Source of the DNA: AWTP1-13 sp963797005
Lineage (GTDB): Bacteria > Pseudomonadota > Alphaproteobacteria > Rhizobiales > Hyphomicrobiaceae
Direction of reading: 5' to 3'
Assembly (NCBI GenBank): GCA_963797005.1
Contig: CAWCOF010000009.1
Coordinates: 372,001 to 436,000, forward strand
DNA length: 64,000 nucleotides
Below the pieces are notes generated by a model. That model saw nothing but the letters and a program-made list of their open reading frames with translations, ran no database searches and was not told the DNA's origin. Positions 1 to 8,014 of this stretch are shown here, piece after piece. Every line of letters begins with the position of its first letter. Position 1 is the stretch's first letter. The position numbers were made by a program, and so were the translations under genes.

Positions 1-1508
1 GGGTTAGGGTGAGGGGCAGACGCTAGCGCTGCGGTTTGTGGCTGCCCCTCACCCCGACCCTCTCCCCGTAAGAACGGGGAGAGGGAGAAGAGCAGCGGCT
101 TGTCCATGGCGATGAACCACTGCGGCGTGTTGCGAAAGATGACGGGCTTCTTGGAGCGCCAGGAGTGCGGGTACTGGTGCTTGAGGCGGCCGCGGGCGAT
201 GAGCGCGTCGGCCTCGACGAGCGCCTTGATGACGGCGTCGTTGGCGTTGCCCTTGTTGCCCTTGTCGTCGATGACCTGCTTGCCCTCGAAGCCCGGCGCC
301 TCCTTGGTGAAGCGGCCGTCGCCGTCCACGGTGAAGGGAATGGCGGGGTCGATGCCGCGCGCCTTCAGCTTCGCGGCATTCTCCATCCAGACGTCGAAGT
401 CCTCGCGCCCGTGCCCCGGCGCGGTGTGCACGAAGCCGGTGCCGTCCTCGTCGGTGACGTGATCGCCCGCAAGAAGCGGCACGTCGAACCCGTAGCCGAG
501 CGCCTTGAGCGGATGTGCGCAGACATGGGCCTCGAGGTCCTGCGGCGTAACGGTGCCCAGGCTTTCGAAGGCTTCGACCTTCGCCGACTTCATGACCTGC
601 TCGGCAAGGTTCTTCGCGATGATGAGGAGATCGCCTTCGCGCGCCCAGTTCCCGGCCGGGGCGGCCGTCACGCGATAGAGCTTGTACTCGATCTTGTTGG
701 CGTAGCTGATCGCCCGGTTGCCGGGGATCGTCCACGGCGTGGTGGTCCAGATGACGACGGACGCACCCAGCAGCTTCGGAGAACCGGGCCTTTCGGGAGC
801 GTCGCCGACTTGCCTCGACAGGGGGAACTTCACCCACACGGTGTCGCTGGTGTAGTCGTGGTACTCGACCTCGGCCTCCGCCAGCGCCGTCTTCTCAACC
901 ACGGACCACATCACCGGCTTGGAGCCGCGATAGAGCGCGCCGTTCATGGCGAACTTCATGAGCTCGGCGGCAATCGTCGCCTCGGCCTTGTAGTTCATGG
1001 TCGAGTAGTAGTGCTCCCAGTCGCCCTCCACGCCGAGCCGCTTGAACTCCTCGCGCTGGACGCCGATCCAGTGCTCGGCGAAGGCCCGGCACTCCTCGCG
1101 GAACTTGCGCGTGGCTTCGGGGTCGTCGAAGGCCGGCTTCTCGCGGCCCTTGGCACGGTACTGCTCCTCGATCTGCCATTCGATGGGGAGGCCGTGACAG
1201 TCCCAGCCCGGCACGTAGTTGGAATCGAAGCCCAGCATCTGCTGGGAGCGCGTGACCATGTCCTTCAGGATCTTGTTGAGCGCGGTGCCGATATGGATGT
1301 TGCCGTTGGCGTAGGGGGGGCCATCGTGAAGGACGAACTTGGGCCGGCCCTTCGCCGTCTCCCGCAGGCGGTGGTAGAGGCCGATCTTGGCCCAGCGCTC
1401 CAGGAGCTTGGGCTCCATCTGCGGCAGCCCCGCCTTCATGGGGAAGGCCGTCTTGGGCAGGAACAGGGTCGCGCTCCAGTCGCGCGTTTCGGTCTTGGTC
1501 GAGGTCAT
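1..1508 (-). CDS. ileS: Isoleucyl-tRNA synthetase, N-terminal part (runs off left edge)
   Basis: Charges tRNA-Ile with isoleucine in the cytoplasm. About 502 codons are open from the ATG to the window edge, roughly half the usual 930-1000 residues. Family signatures seen are the PPYANGNIHIG block (ATP-binding HIGH motif, here reading HIGT at residues 72-75), VPGWDCHGLPIEW, and the editing-domain threonine-rich stretch WTTTPWTIPGN. The catalytic KMSKS motif would lie beyond the window. After WFIAMDKPLL (about residue 473) the family sequence is replaced by a translated palindromic repeat that stays in frame to the edge. Whether normal sequence resumes further on cannot be seen. The HIGT spelling is noted but its significance is uncertain. 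Confidence 0.93.
   Translation of the reverse strand, partial: MTSTKTETRDWSATLFLPKTAFPMKAGLPQMEPKLLERWAKIGLYHRLRETAKGRPKFVLHDGPPYANGNIHIGTALNKILKDMVTRSQQMLGFDSNYVPGWDCHGLPIEWQIEEQYRAKGREKPAFDDPEATRKFREECRAFAEHWIGVQREEFKRLGVEGDWEHYYSTMNYKAEATIAAELMKFAMNGALYRGSKPVMWSVVEKTALAEAEVEYHDYTSDTVWVKFPLSRQVGDAPERPGSPKLLGASVVIWTTTPWTIPGNRAISYANKIEYKLYRVTAAPAGNWAREGDLLIIAKNLAEQVMKSAKVEAFESLGTVTPQDLEAHVCAHPLKALGYGFDVPLLAGDHVTDEDGTGFVHTAPGHGREDFDVWMENAAKLKARGIDPAIPFTVDGDGRFTKEAPGFEGKQVIDDKGNKGNANDAVIKALVEADALIARGRLKHQYPHSWRSKKPVIFRNTPQWFIAMDKPLLFSLSPFLRGEGRGEGQPQTAALASAPHPN
9..85. repeat. Two-hairpin palindromic repeat inside ileS
   Basis: Two adjacent inverted repeats are visible. Arms CCCTCTCCCCG (58-68) and CGGGGAGAGGG (75-85) enclose a 6-base loop. 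Arms GTGAGGGGCAG (9-19) and CTGCCCCTCAC (42-52) enclose a 22-base loop. The CTCTCCCC/GGGGAGAG hairpin followed by GGGGTGAGGGGC is a common intergenic repeat type in Rhizobiales (from general knowledge). Here it is read in the ileS frame as a Gly/Arg/Glu/Pro-rich peptide with no stop. Confidence 0.85.
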
Positions 1509-1615
1509 GGAAAATGCCGTCCGTGGCAGGCTGATGCGAAATGCGGCGAAAGATTAAGGGGGTCCGCCCCGGGCGCCCTCAGGCGACCGGGCCCGTAATT
1601 CGCGTGTCAATCAGC

Positions 1616-1694
1616 CTAGTGTGATGATCGAGAAGTCCGCTACATCGCGTTTGGCTGGGTGGTGGAGCGGACTTCTCGATCTGAATCACACTAG
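1616..1694. repeat. CTAG-ended palindromic element A
   Basis: A 79-base inverted repeat begins CTAGTGTGAT and ends ATCACACTAG. The left arm continues GATCGAGAAGTCCGCT. The right arm, read on the other strand, is the same apart from an extra TCA after position 10. The loop is about 24 bases. It contains no coding sequence and could fold as a long hairpin or be a miniature transposable element. Compare element B. Confidence 0.85.
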
Positions 1695-1707
1695 AATCCA
1701 TCATTTG

Positions 1708-1782
1708 CTAGTGTCCTTCAGATCGCGAAATTCGTTCCGAGCAAGCCGCAGATTGAGGCGAATTTCGCGATCAGGACACTAG
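1708..1782. repeat. CTAG-ended palindromic element B
   Basis: A 75-base inverted repeat begins CTAGTGTCCT and ends AGGACACTAG, 13 bases after element A. Inner arms read GATCGCGAAATTCG. As in A, one arm carries an extra TCA between the terminal and inner blocks, but here in the left arm. Shared ends, shared GATCG start of the inner arm and the shared TCA asymmetry mark A and B as one family with diverged stems. Confidence 0.85.
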
Positions 1783-2094
1783 CTGTGGATGGTGACATGG
1801 CGCGGCACTGTAGCGGCGTCACTCCAGGCCGGCAACCTCGGCGCTCGCGCGCGGCGGATGAACGCCAGAGGATGTTGTGCATCGTTCAGTCGTCTGTTGC
1901 GGAGGGACAACAACGCGGAGCGCCGCGCGATTTTGTCCAAGCGGAAGTCGAAACCAACCGGGTGAAAGCCGGCTATGGTCGGATGGGGAATGTCGCAGCG
2001 GGAAGGTGCGGCACGCCAAGCGGGGTGAAGCGAGCTCTTCCAGAGGGCGCGGCGGCATTCCCCTCTCAATCTTTGTCTTTCGCGCTGCCCAGCC

Positions 2095-3048
2095 TCAGCC
2101 AAGTCCGGCCCGCGGCTTGTCGGGGGCTTGTCGCAGGAGGGTGCGCGCACGCGCGCAATCCTTGGCCATCTGCACCTTCAAGGCCTCGATCGACGCAAAC
2201 GTGGCATCCGCCCGCACGAAGTCGATGAACTCGACCGCGATCTCGCGGCCGTAGAGATTGCCGTCGAAGTCGAGCAGAAACACCTCGAGGACCGGTTCGC
2301 CGTTGTCGAACATGGGACGCGTGCCGAGATAGGCGGCGCCGTCGTAGCGCTCGGCGCCGACATGGACGCGCACGGCGTAAATGCCGTGGCCGAGCGTGGT
2401 GCCGGGAGGCAGCGCGATGTTGGCCGTGGGGAAGCCGAGGCCTTCTCCGCGGTGTGCGCCGCCAACCACCTTGCCCGCGACGCGCCACCAGTGGCCGAGC
2501 GCCTCGGCGGCGGCCTTCACGTCACCGCGTGCGAGCGCGGCACGGATGGCGCCGGACGAGAAGACCTGGCCGCCCTCTGCTACCGGAGAGACCACGGTCA
2601 CCCCGAAGCCGTGGGCCTGCCCGGCGCGGCGCAGCGTCTCGGGACTGCCGGAGCGCCCCTTGCCGAAGTGGAAGTCATAGCCGACGACGATATGGCTGGC
2701 GCCCAAGCCCTCGACCAGCACGCGGGCGATGAAATCCTCCGCGGTGAGGCCGGCCAGCGCGGCATCGAAGCGCAGCACGACCGCGAGATCGAGCCCGTGC
2801 TCCTCCAGCAGCTCGAGCTTGCGCGGCAGCGACGTCAGGCGGAAGTGCGGCTTGCCGGGCTCGAAGAACGCGCGCGGATGCGGCTCGAACAGGATCGCGC
2901 CGGAGCGCCGGCCAATCCTCTTGGCCTCTTCCCGTGCCGCGGCGATGAGAGCCTGGTGGCCGCGGTGCACGCCGTCGAAATTGCCGATCGCCAGCACCGC
3001 CCCGCGTGCCTCGACCGGGACGTTCTTGGAGCCGTGGATGACCTGCAT
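2095..3048 (-). CDS. ribF: Bifunctional riboflavin kinase / FAD synthetase
   Basis: Converts riboflavin to FMN and FMN to FAD. The N-terminal adenylyltransferase half shows GNFDGVHRGHQ near residue 22, the nucleotide-binding signature, and FHFGKGRSG further on. The C-terminal kinase half shows GEGLGFPTANI. At 317 residues the length is normal. The ATG giving MQVIHGSKN was chosen because family proteins start close to it; an in-frame ATG 36 bases upstream is possible. Neither has a strong ribosome binding site. It stands between ileS and a MaoC gene on the same strand with a large gap to ileS. Confidence 0.92.
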   Translation of the reverse strand: MQVIHGSKNVPVEARGAVLAIGNFDGVHRGHQALIAAAREEAKRIGRRSGAILFEPHPRAFFEPGKPHFRLTSLPRKLELLEEHGLDLAVVLRFDAALAGLTAEDFIARVLVEGLGASHIVVGYDFHFGKGRSGSPETLRRAGQAHGFGVTVVSPVAEGGQVFSSGAIRAALARGDVKAAAEALGHWWRVAGKVVGGAHRGEGLGFPTANIALPPGTTLGHGIYAVRVHVGAERYDGAAYLGTRPMFDNGEPVLEVFLLDFDGNLYGREIAVEFIDFVRADATFASIEALKVQMAKDCARARTLLRQAPDKPRAGLG

Positions 3049-3153
3049 CGTGCTGCTGTTCGATCGTTCGCTTCGGCCCGACATATGTTGTCAAGCCGCG
3101 CTCCACGCAAGCGAATATGGAGCCGCAGACCCTCGTGGGCGGGCGGAGCCAAG

Positions 3154-3636
3154 TCAGGCGACGGCCTGCACGGAAGCGGCGGGGCGGGAGGGCACCATCA
3201 ATACGGCCTCGCCCTCCAGCACGGGCTTGCCGTCGACCGAGCAGATGCACTCGAAGCGCGCGCGGCGCTTGGGCGGATAAAGCTCCATCACCCGCACCTT
3301 GGCGATGACGCGGTCGCCGATCTTGACCGGCGCGCGGAAGTTCAGCGTTTGCGACACGTAGATGGCGCCGGGGCCCGGCAGCTCCATGCCGAACACGGCG
3401 GAGATGTAGCCGGCCGTCAGCATGCCGTGGGCGATGAGGTCCTTGAAGATGGTCTTGGCGGCGTAGGCGCGATCGAGGTGAACGGGGTTCTTGTCGCCGG
3501 TCACCTCGGCGAACATGGCAATGTCGGCCTCCGTGACCTTCTTGGAGAAGGTGGCTTCCATGCCGACCTCGAGGTCCTCGAAGTGGTAAGCCTGCCTGGA
3601 GGTCACGTTCATCTCGTCTGCCTGTGTTGCACTCAT
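3154..3636 (-). CDS. MaoC-like (R)-specific enoyl-CoA hydratase
   Basis: A single hot-dog fold hydratase of 160 residues, likely acting on enoyl-CoA thioesters in fatty acid or polyhydroxyalkanoate metabolism. The catalytic Asp/His signature appears as AEVTGDKNPVHLD, followed by a GMLTAGYISAVFG segment and the family's PGPGAIYVSQTLNFRAPVKIGD block. ATG at MSATQADEMN was preferred over a TTG four codons earlier. No obvious Shine-Dalgarno is present. The substrate cannot be predicted. It lies about 105 bases upstream of ribF on the same strand and may share a transcript with it. Confidence 0.88.
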   Translation of the reverse strand: MSATQADEMNVTSRQAYHFEDLEVGMEATFSKKVTEADIAMFAEVTGDKNPVHLDRAYAAKTIFKDLIAHGMLTAGYISAVFGMELPGPGAIYVSQTLNFRAPVKIGDRVIAKVRVMELYPPKRRARFECICSVDGKPVLEGEAVLMVPSRPAASVQAVA

Positions 3637-3959
3637 GTGGCGCCGCAAAATTAATCCTAGTCTGGTTGCGCCGCAACATGTCCCGCCCTACATCGGTAAC
3701 AATACGTGAGCAGGCCTAAAGATCGTGGAAACACTGGTGATTTGTAGCCACAGCTCGGTGCCGGCCCGATTGGCCGCGTGCGGCGTTGCAGCGCGTCAGT
3801 CGGTTTCAGCGCTGCAGGTGCGCACATTTAATAGGCAATTTCGGCACGGTGGTTGCATACGCTAACGTGCCCGAGCTATAAAGCCCACATCCCAGCGCAT
3901 TTTTCTGCTGTTTTGGCCTACCCGGCTCGATGCCGTGTCGGTCTCCGGAAAGGACCCCC
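3637..3959. other. Divergent intergenic region, MaoC gene / trcR
   Basis: No gene seen. It carries the predicted trcR promoter and must hold the promoter of the MaoC gene, which was not resolved. A short palindrome TTGCGGCGCAA lies close to the MaoC start. Confidence 0.5.
3853..3882 (+). promoter_or_regulatory. Predicted sigma-70-type promoter of trcR
   Basis: TTGCAT (3853-3858) and TATAAA (3877-3882) are separated by 18 bases. The start codon of trcR follows about 78 bases after the -10 box. Predicted by eye; no experimental support. Confidence 0.5.
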
Positions 3960-4721
3960 ATGAGCGACCGCCAACTCCTGATGCCGAAAGCCACCGCCGT
4001 ATGGCTCGTCGAGAACACCTCGCTGTCCTTCGAGCAGATCGCGGCGCTGTGCGGCCTGCACGTGCTCGAGGTGAAGGGGATCGCCGACGGCGACGTGGCG
4101 CAAGGCATCAAGGGCATGGACCCCATCTCCACCGGCCAGCTCTCGCGCGAGGAGATCGCGCGCGGCGAGGAGGACCACGAGTATCACTTGAAGATCGCCG
4201 AGGCGAAGGTCGACATCCCCGACGTCAAGACCAAGAAGGGACCGCGCTACACGCCGGTCTCGCGCCGCCACGACCGGCCAAACGCGGTGCTCTGGCTGCT
4301 GCGCAGCCATGCCGAGCTGAAGGACAGCCAGATCATGCGCCTCGTCGGCACCACCAAGCCGACCATCGCGGCGATCCGCGACCGCACGCATTGGAACTCG
4401 CAGAACCTCACCCCGCAGGACCCCGTCACCTTGGGGCTGTGCACGCAGGTCGACCTCGACGCCGAGGTGCAGAAGGCCGCGCGCCGGCTCGATCGTGAGC
4501 GCAAGGACCAGCGCAAGGAGATGGAGAAGGCGGGTACGCTGCTGCCGACCTCGCAGTCCATACCCGGCATGGGACCGCAGCCGCTCGTGGAGATCGTGGC
4601 GCCGCGGCCCGTCGAGGAAAGCCCAGAGGAGACCGAGCGCGACGAGGAGGCGCGCGTCTTCGCCAAGCTCAAGGAGATGGGCGGCGGTCCCAAGCCCGAC
4701 GAAGACGAGCAGCCGAGCTGA
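3960..4721 (+). CDS. trcR: DUF1013 protein, TrcR-type cell-cycle transcriptional regulator
   Basis: A 253-residue protein of the DUF1013 family, restricted to alphaproteobacteria; the Caulobacter member TrcR is linked to RNA polymerase and cell-cycle transcription. Conserved blocks include MPKATAVWLVENTSLSFEQ at the start, the IADGDVAQGIKGMDP segment and the helix-turn-helix-like GTTKPTIAAIRDRTHWN near residue 130. The C-terminus is acidic and Pro/Glu-rich. The ATG was chosen because AAGGA lies six bases upstream. It is a single-gene unit, convergent with the MFS gene, with no clear terminator in the 123-base gap. Confidence 0.9.
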   Translation: MSDRQLLMPKATAVWLVENTSLSFEQIAALCGLHVLEVKGIADGDVAQGIKGMDPISTGQLSREEIARGEEDHEYHLKIAEAKVDIPDVKTKKGPRYTPVSRRHDRPNAVLWLLRSHAELKDSQIMRLVGTTKPTIAAIRDRTHWNSQNLTPQDPVTLGLCTQVDLDAEVQKAARRLDRERKDQRKEMEKAGTLLPTSQSIPGMGPQPLVEIVAPRPVEESPEETERDEEARVFAKLKEMGGGPKPDEDEQPS

Positions 4722-4844
4722 CGAACTGACGCTTCGTTCTTCGCCCTCCCATTCAGGCGGCGCCGACGGCGGGCTCGGCCATCCCTGCGCCGGCTTCCTC
4801 CGTTCCCCATCGCGGACCCACTCCAGCCGAGGTGCGATCGCGCG

Positions 4845-6356
4845 CTACTTCGCGCGCGCCATCAGCAGCACCAGCGGGAGGCTCAGCAGCGCTGTCCACG
4901 CGCTCAAGTAGAAGACGTCGATGTAGCCGATCATCAGGGCCTGGCGGACGATCTCCTCGTTGAGGCGCGCGAGCGCCGGCACATTGTCGAGCGACGCCCA
5001 GCCGGTGAGGCTTGGATAGTCGAAGACCCGGTTGAAGGGGGAGACGTGGTTGACGATGTCGGCGCGCGAGACGCTGGACATGCGCGAGACGATGAACACG
5101 GCGACCGCGATGCCGATGCTGGACCCGGCGCTGCGCACGAGGTTCCACATGGCGGCCGCCTCCGTGCGGTAGCGTACATCGAGGGTTGCGAACGTGATGA
5201 CGCCCAGGGGCACGACAATGGCGCCAGCGCCAATGCCTTGCACGACGCCCGTCCAGACGACGGAGCTGGCGGGGACATCGAGCGACCATCCGGACATGAA
5301 CCAGCTCGAGACCCCGATGGCGCCGAACCCCGCGATCAGCGTCAGGCGCGCGTCGATGTAGTTGCCGAACCGCCCGAGGATCAGCATCGCGAGCATCAGG
5401 CCGACGCCGCGCGGCGACATGAGAAGGCCCACGGTGACGACCGGGTAGCCCTGCAGGATTGCAAGAAGCGGCGGCAGCAGCACCATGGGCGGCAGCGTGA
5501 GGACGCCATAGAGGAACGCCAGAACGAGGCCGAGCGCATAGTTGCGATCGAGCATCAGGCGCAGGTTGACGAGGGGCGACTTGCTGGAAAGGCTGTGCAC
5601 GAGAAAGACGTAAAACCCCAGCGCCACCAGCCCGGCCTCGATGCGCACCTCCATCGACTGCAGCCAGTCGAGCCGCTCGCCGCGGTCCAGCATCAGCTGC
5701 AGCGAGCCGACAGCCAGCGCCAGGGCCGTGAAGCCGAGCCAATCGAAGCCGGCTGCCTGCTGCGTGCGATCATCGCGCGGCAGGAAGAGGAGGCCGCCGA
5801 GATAGGCCAGGACGCCGACCGGCACGCCGACGTAGAACACCCACCGCCACGTATATTCCTCGGTCAGATAGCCGCCGATCGTCGGGCCGACGACGGGGCC
5901 GAGGATGACGCCCAGCCCCCACAGCGCGATCGCCTGGTTGTGCTTCTCCCTGGGATAGTTATCGAGCATGAGCGACTGCGAGAGCGGGATCAGGAATGCC
6001 CCGAAGCAACCCTGGAACGCGCGGAAGGCAATCTCGCTGGGAAGCGAATTGGCGCTGCCGCAGAGCAGCGAAAAGACCGTGAAGCCCGCAATCGACGTCA
6101 GGAACAGCCGCTTGCGGCCCATCACGGAGCTGAGCCAGCCCGTCGTCGGCAAGGCGATGGCGCTGACGACGATGTAGGACGTCATCACCCAGGCGATCTG
6201 GTCCTGGGTGGCGGAGAATGTCCCCTGCATGTGCGGCAGCGCCACGGCGGCGATGGTCCAGTCGATCGAATAGATCATGCTGGCCAGGATCGCCGTCACC
6301 GTGATCAGGGAACGGTGCTTGGGGGTCTCCAGGACCTGGGCTGCGGCCGTCGTCAT
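4845..6356 (-). CDS. EmrB/QacA-family (DHA2) MFS drug exporter
   Basis: A 503-residue inner-membrane proton-coupled transporter. The 14-helix DHA2 pattern is visible, with motif A-like GWLSSVMGRKRLF after helix 2 and motif C-like LGVILGPVVGPTIGG in helix 5. The order and spacing match EmrB rather than 12-helix exporters. EmrB proteins normally work with an EmrA membrane-fusion partner and an outer-membrane channel, but no emrA lies next to it here; its partner must be elsewhere or it acts alone. Substrate unknown. Confidence 0.9.
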   Translation of the reverse strand: MTTAAAQVLETPKHRSLITVTAILASMIYSIDWTIAAVALPHMQGTFSATQDQIAWVMTSYIVVSAIALPTTGWLSSVMGRKRLFLTSIAGFTVFSLLCGSANSLPSEIAFRAFQGCFGAFLIPLSQSLMLDNYPREKHNQAIALWGLGVILGPVVGPTIGGYLTEEYTWRWVFYVGVPVGVLAYLGGLLFLPRDDRTQQAAGFDWLGFTALALAVGSLQLMLDRGERLDWLQSMEVRIEAGLVALGFYVFLVHSLSSKSPLVNLRLMLDRNYALGLVLAFLYGVLTLPPMVLLPPLLAILQGYPVVTVGLLMSPRGVGLMLAMLILGRFGNYIDARLTLIAGFGAIGVSSWFMSGWSLDVPASSVVWTGVVQGIGAGAIVVPLGVITFATLDVRYRTEAAAMWNLVRSAGSSIGIAVAVFIVSRMSSVSRADIVNHVSPFNRVFDYPSLTGWASLDNVPALARLNEEIVRQALMIGYIDVFYLSAWTALLSLPLVLLMARAK

Positions 6357-6717
6357 CCGCTGTGGCTCGTATCGCTCGATCCCGGCGCCGGCCGCTCTGA
6401 CGCGCCGCTATTTCCCGCATGGGCTGCGACGCGCGAGCGGTCAAACCCTGCCTGCTCCGGCCCTCCGACCGCGACCTTGCTGCAAGCGAGGCGGCCAAAC
6501 AACGTCGGAGTGCTTCTGGTGCTCAGGCCGGCACAGTCCCTGCGCAAGGCGCCCCGCTCGCCCGCGGCGACGCGACGAGAACGGCTGTCAATACGGCCAA
6601 GCCAGATTGGATTGGAGGTCCAAGACAGACCCGAGGCGCCTACGCTGGGGTCAATCCGGAGCCACAGGCCCGGACCTCGGCCCGGTCCTCGTCACTGGCC
6701 CTCGTCACTGGCCTTCG
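6357..6717. other. 361-base intergenic region between MFS gene and membrane protein gene
   Basis: No gene or promoter recognised. The right end holds a 13-base tandem repeat (listed separately) that runs into the end of the neighbouring gene. Confidence 0.5.
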
Positions 6718-6726
6718 TCACTGGCC
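6688..6726. repeat. 13-base tandem repeat, three copies
   Basis: CTCGTCACTGGCC occurs at 6688-6700 and 6701-6713 and as TTCGTCACTGGCC at 6714-6726. The stop codon of the minus-strand gene lies in the third copy, so copy-number change would mostly alter downstream non-coding DNA. Confidence 0.9.
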
Positions 6727-7731
6727 GCGCGCGTCGCCGAACGGCGTCCACGTGGACGTGGGCAGCTTCCACCACACCTGGCGGTTCTCGGCCTCAGGCC
6801 GGTCGAGCGGACCGCCCAGGGCGCTGAGACCTTGAGGCAGCGCCTTTCGCTCCGTCTGGGCAACTTTCGGCGCGGCGTCGACAGTAGCCACCGGCGGCTC
6901 GGCGGGGTGGGTGGGCGCCGCGGCGGCAGATGGGCCGCTCACCTTGGTGCGGAACGGGGTATCGACGGCCGCATGCGCCGCCGGGGCAAGGTTCTTCGCC
7001 TTCGACTCGCGCAGCAGATCCTCAATCGAGCTGGGTAGCCGCCGGCGCGCTGCCGGAGCGCCGTCCGGCATCAGGCGGACGCGCGCGCTGGTCTTGACGA
7101 GTTGGGCACCCGATGTCGAGGCGACCTCTATGGTGATGTCGAACACCTCCGGCGTGCTCTCGCCGAGGTTCACCTGCAGGCCCTCGAGGTCGGCAATCTT
7201 CAAGGCCCATGTGTGCTCGTCCCGGCGTTCGCCGCTGGACAGGCGCGCCGTCTTCGGCAGGTCGCCTACGATCACACGCGCATTGTCCGGGTCGGGCACG
7301 CCGGTGACCTGCAGGGGAAACGGCGACATGCCCTGCCCGCTGCGCATCAGGTTCATGCTGAGCGGCGGCGGCGGCCCGGGCGGCTCTGCAGGGGCCTGCG
7401 CCGTGCGGCTGTGCGGCGGCAATGCCGGCGGACGCGCGACCGTCGTCTCGCGCGTTGCGGGCGCGGATGTCGGCCACAGGGGCGCCGGGAAAGTCGCAGA
7501 GGACGCAGCCATGACCCGTTCGGGCGCGTACTCGGGCGCGATATGGGGCAGCGCAACGATGGCGGCGACGCCGAGCAGCCCGCTGCCGAGCAGGCCCAGG
7601 CCGAAATATCGCTGCATCATCTGCGGCCGGGTCTTGATCGTCGGCTGCTGCCCCCCCTCCAACCTGGCCAGGCGCGCCATCAGGCTGTCAGGGTGACTAT
7701 TCCCGGTGTGAAACGCTGCCTTGCGCCGCAT
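6718..7731 (-). CDS. Membrane-anchored protein with a single Ig/cadherin-like repeat, function unknown
   Basis: Not recognised as a named family. About 337 residues. A basic N-terminus leads to one transmembrane segment (YFGLGLLGSGLLGVAAIVA, about residues 43-62), then a Pro/Ala-rich linker. Around residues 150-210 one globular unit reads VIVGDLPKTARLSSGER, then WALKIADLEGLQVNL, which resembles the repeated GLPxGAxLSxG/WxLxxxxLxGLxL unit of large bacterial adhesin-like proteins. The C-terminus is rich in Pro, Ala and Lys. The start was chosen because GAGGAGG stands seven bases before the ATG of MRRKAAFHTG. It may be periplasmic and tethered; a cell-surface role is only inference. Confidence 0.6.
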   Translation of the reverse strand: MRRKAAFHTGNSHPDSLMARLARLEGGQQPTIKTRPQMMQRYFGLGLLGSGLLGVAAIVALPHIAPEYAPERVMAASSATFPAPLWPTSAPATRETTVARPPALPPHSRTAQAPAEPPGPPPPLSMNLMRSGQGMSPFPLQVTGVPDPDNARVIVGDLPKTARLSSGERRDEHTWALKIADLEGLQVNLGESTPEVFDITIEVASTSGAQLVKTSARVRLMPDGAPAARRRLPSSIEDLLRESKAKNLAPAAHAAVDTPFRTKVSGPSAAAAPTHPAEPPVATVDAAPKVAQTERKALPQGLSALGGPLDRPEAENRQVWWKLPTSTWTPFGDARGQ

Positions 7732-8014
7732 CGGGCGCCTCCTCATCACATGACACTCCTGCCGACCTCGCTGGCGCGAATTTCCGCGAATGTGCCCGCC
7801 AGTGCCCGTGGCGTGTCGGCAGTTCTGGTTTTCCACTCAATAATTGGCGAAATCAAGAAATTCCCTTGCTCGTGGTATCTTTGCACCGTTTTGCTCACAC
7901 AACGTCCTTGCCGAGAGGGCTCGCGCCGGCGCCTGCGGCAGTCGATTGCTGCCCGCAACGCGTTCCAGTAGCGTCGTTAACCAAGGCCAAAGTGCGCCTC
8001 ACGATCGATCCGCG

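Larger units (their letters stand above)
1509..2094. other. 586-base intergenic region between ileS start and ribF end
   Basis: No gene was recognised. The ileS-proximal 100 bases should hold its promoter, but no convincing hexamer pair was seen. The middle holds two palindromes (listed separately). The remaining 310 bases next to ribF have several short open frames without coding character or family resemblance. Confidence 0.6.

Noticed and set aside
165..1598. Long plus-strand open frame of 477 codons
   Set aside because: Antisense shadow of ileS; high-GC codon bias keeps the opposite strand open. No family resemblance.
1960..2040. Riboswitch-like string (GGGTGAAAGCCGG) in the ileS-ribF gap
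   Set aside because: It lacks the core elements of the FMN and cobalamin riboswitches and lies downstream of ribF rather than before it.
3070..3095. Perfect TTGACA upstream of ribF
   Set aside because: No acceptable -10 box at 16-18 bases downstream.
5046..6827. 593-codon plus-strand open frame
   Set aside because: Antisense of the MFS exporter gene, rich in Arg, Asp and His as typical for shadows.
7844..8014. 57-codon upstream extension of the acyl-CoA synthetase
   Set aside because: No family resemblance; the protein starts naturally at MNSNPFAQNL.
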